Assembly: GCA_028274925.1 (NCBI GenBank)
Contig: JAQCNR010000197.1
Coordinates: 1 to 6,540, forward strand
Length of the DNA: 6,540 bases
Source: Halovenus sp.
GTDB lineage: Archaea; Halobacteriota; Halobacteria; Halobacteriales; Haloarculaceae
Reading direction: 5' to 3'
Part shown: one piece after another, positions 6,354 to 6,540 of the stretch
Position numbering within the stretch: the stretch's first letter is position 1
Layout: the number at the start of each line of letters is the position of its first letter
Program-made: the position numbers and the translations under genes
Notes under the pieces: model-generated
What the model was told of the DNA's origin: nothing
The model's database searches: none
What the model saw: only the letters and a program-made list of their open reading frames with translations

Positions 6354-6540
6354 TTACCGCCCAAGCAATCCCACGTCCTCGAACACTTCGACCGACTGTT
6401 CGGCGTCTGCTGCCTTCTGTTTCGCTCGCTGCCACGCCTTGTTTGCATTCTGTGGCGATATGTCCAACTCGTCTGCTATCTCACGGAAGCTCTGGCCCTC
6501 AACCCTCAGTGCTGTTACCTCTGCCTCTCTGTCAGACAGT
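6354..6540 (-). CDS. C-terminal part of a helix-turn-helix regulator (partial)
   Basis: The window edge cuts the gene; the last 61 residues and the TAA stop (complement of 6354-6356) are visible. The segment starts LSDREAEVTALRVEGQSF and continues REIADELDISPQNANKAWQR, a classic helix-turn-helix of the sigma-70 region 4/LuxR type: a first helix with the REAEV pattern, then REIADELDIS as scaffold helix and turn, then PQNANKAWQRAKQK as recognition helix. A short acidic tail ending FEDVGLLGR follows. The composition fits a haloarchaeal protein. Many small haloarchaeal transcription regulators have this form, but the N-terminal part that would tell the subfamily (Tfx-like, stand-alone HTH, or fused to a sensor) is missing. 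It is transcribed towards polC, so it is not part of that operon. Nothing in the sequence shows its target genes. Confidence 0.8.
   Translation of the reverse strand, partial: LSDREAEVTALRVEGQSFREIADELDISPQNANKAWQRAKQKAADAEQSVEVFEDVGLLGR

Noticed and set aside
6339..6540. Plus-strand frame starting at ATG 6339 behind a TATA-like sequence at 6303
   Set aside because: It is cysteine- and leucine-rich with few acidic residues and lies antisense to a clear helix-turn-helix domain on the minus strand, which is the better gene.

Overview
The window is archaeal and almost certainly haloarchaeal (class Halobacteria). Every convincing protein is strongly acidic, coding DNA is GC-rich, and the main gene is the large subunit of the archaeal family-D replicative DNA polymerase, which bacteria lack. 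Genus cannot be assigned from sequence reading alone.

Layout. (1) 23-445 (+): a small PPC-domain (DUF296) protein with the family's histidine cluster; its start may lie upstream of the window. (2) 449-6097 (+): polC, encoding a 1882-residue precursor of the PolD large subunit DP2, starting 3 nt after the previous stop codon, so the two genes look co-transcribed. (3) Two inteins lie inside polC. Intein 1 (3263-3796, 178 aa) is a mini-intein without endonuclease that ends in Ala-Gln instead of His-Asn. Intein 2 (3884-5431, 516 aa) is full-length, begins with Ser, ends in His-Asn and carries a LAGLIDADG homing endonuclease with both acidic catalytic positions kept. They are separated by a 29-residue extein island carrying the polymerase catalytic DGD motif. 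After splicing, DP2 would be 1188 aa. (4) 6098-6353: a 256-bp intergenic stretch with two mutually exclusive hairpins, a 10-bp palindrome and T-rich tracts. (5) 6354-6540 (-): the C-terminal 61 residues of a helix-turn-helix regulator, convergent with polC and cut by the window edge.

How it works together. DP2 pairs with DP1 (not in this window) to form PolD. No active DP2 can exist until both inteins excise, because intein 1 splits Asn-Cys directly before the catalytic Asp-Gly-Asp and intein 2 lies 29 residues later. The PPC protein is a co-transcribed neighbour of unknown role.

Most unusual observation. GATC is almost absent from the first 3262 bases (one copy, at 1666) but occurs 17 times in the 1548 bases of intein 2. 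The host gene writes Ile as ATT after a G-ending codon, whereas intein 2 mostly writes ATC. This points to intein 2 having a different genomic history from its host gene. I found no wholly novel multi-gene system in the window.
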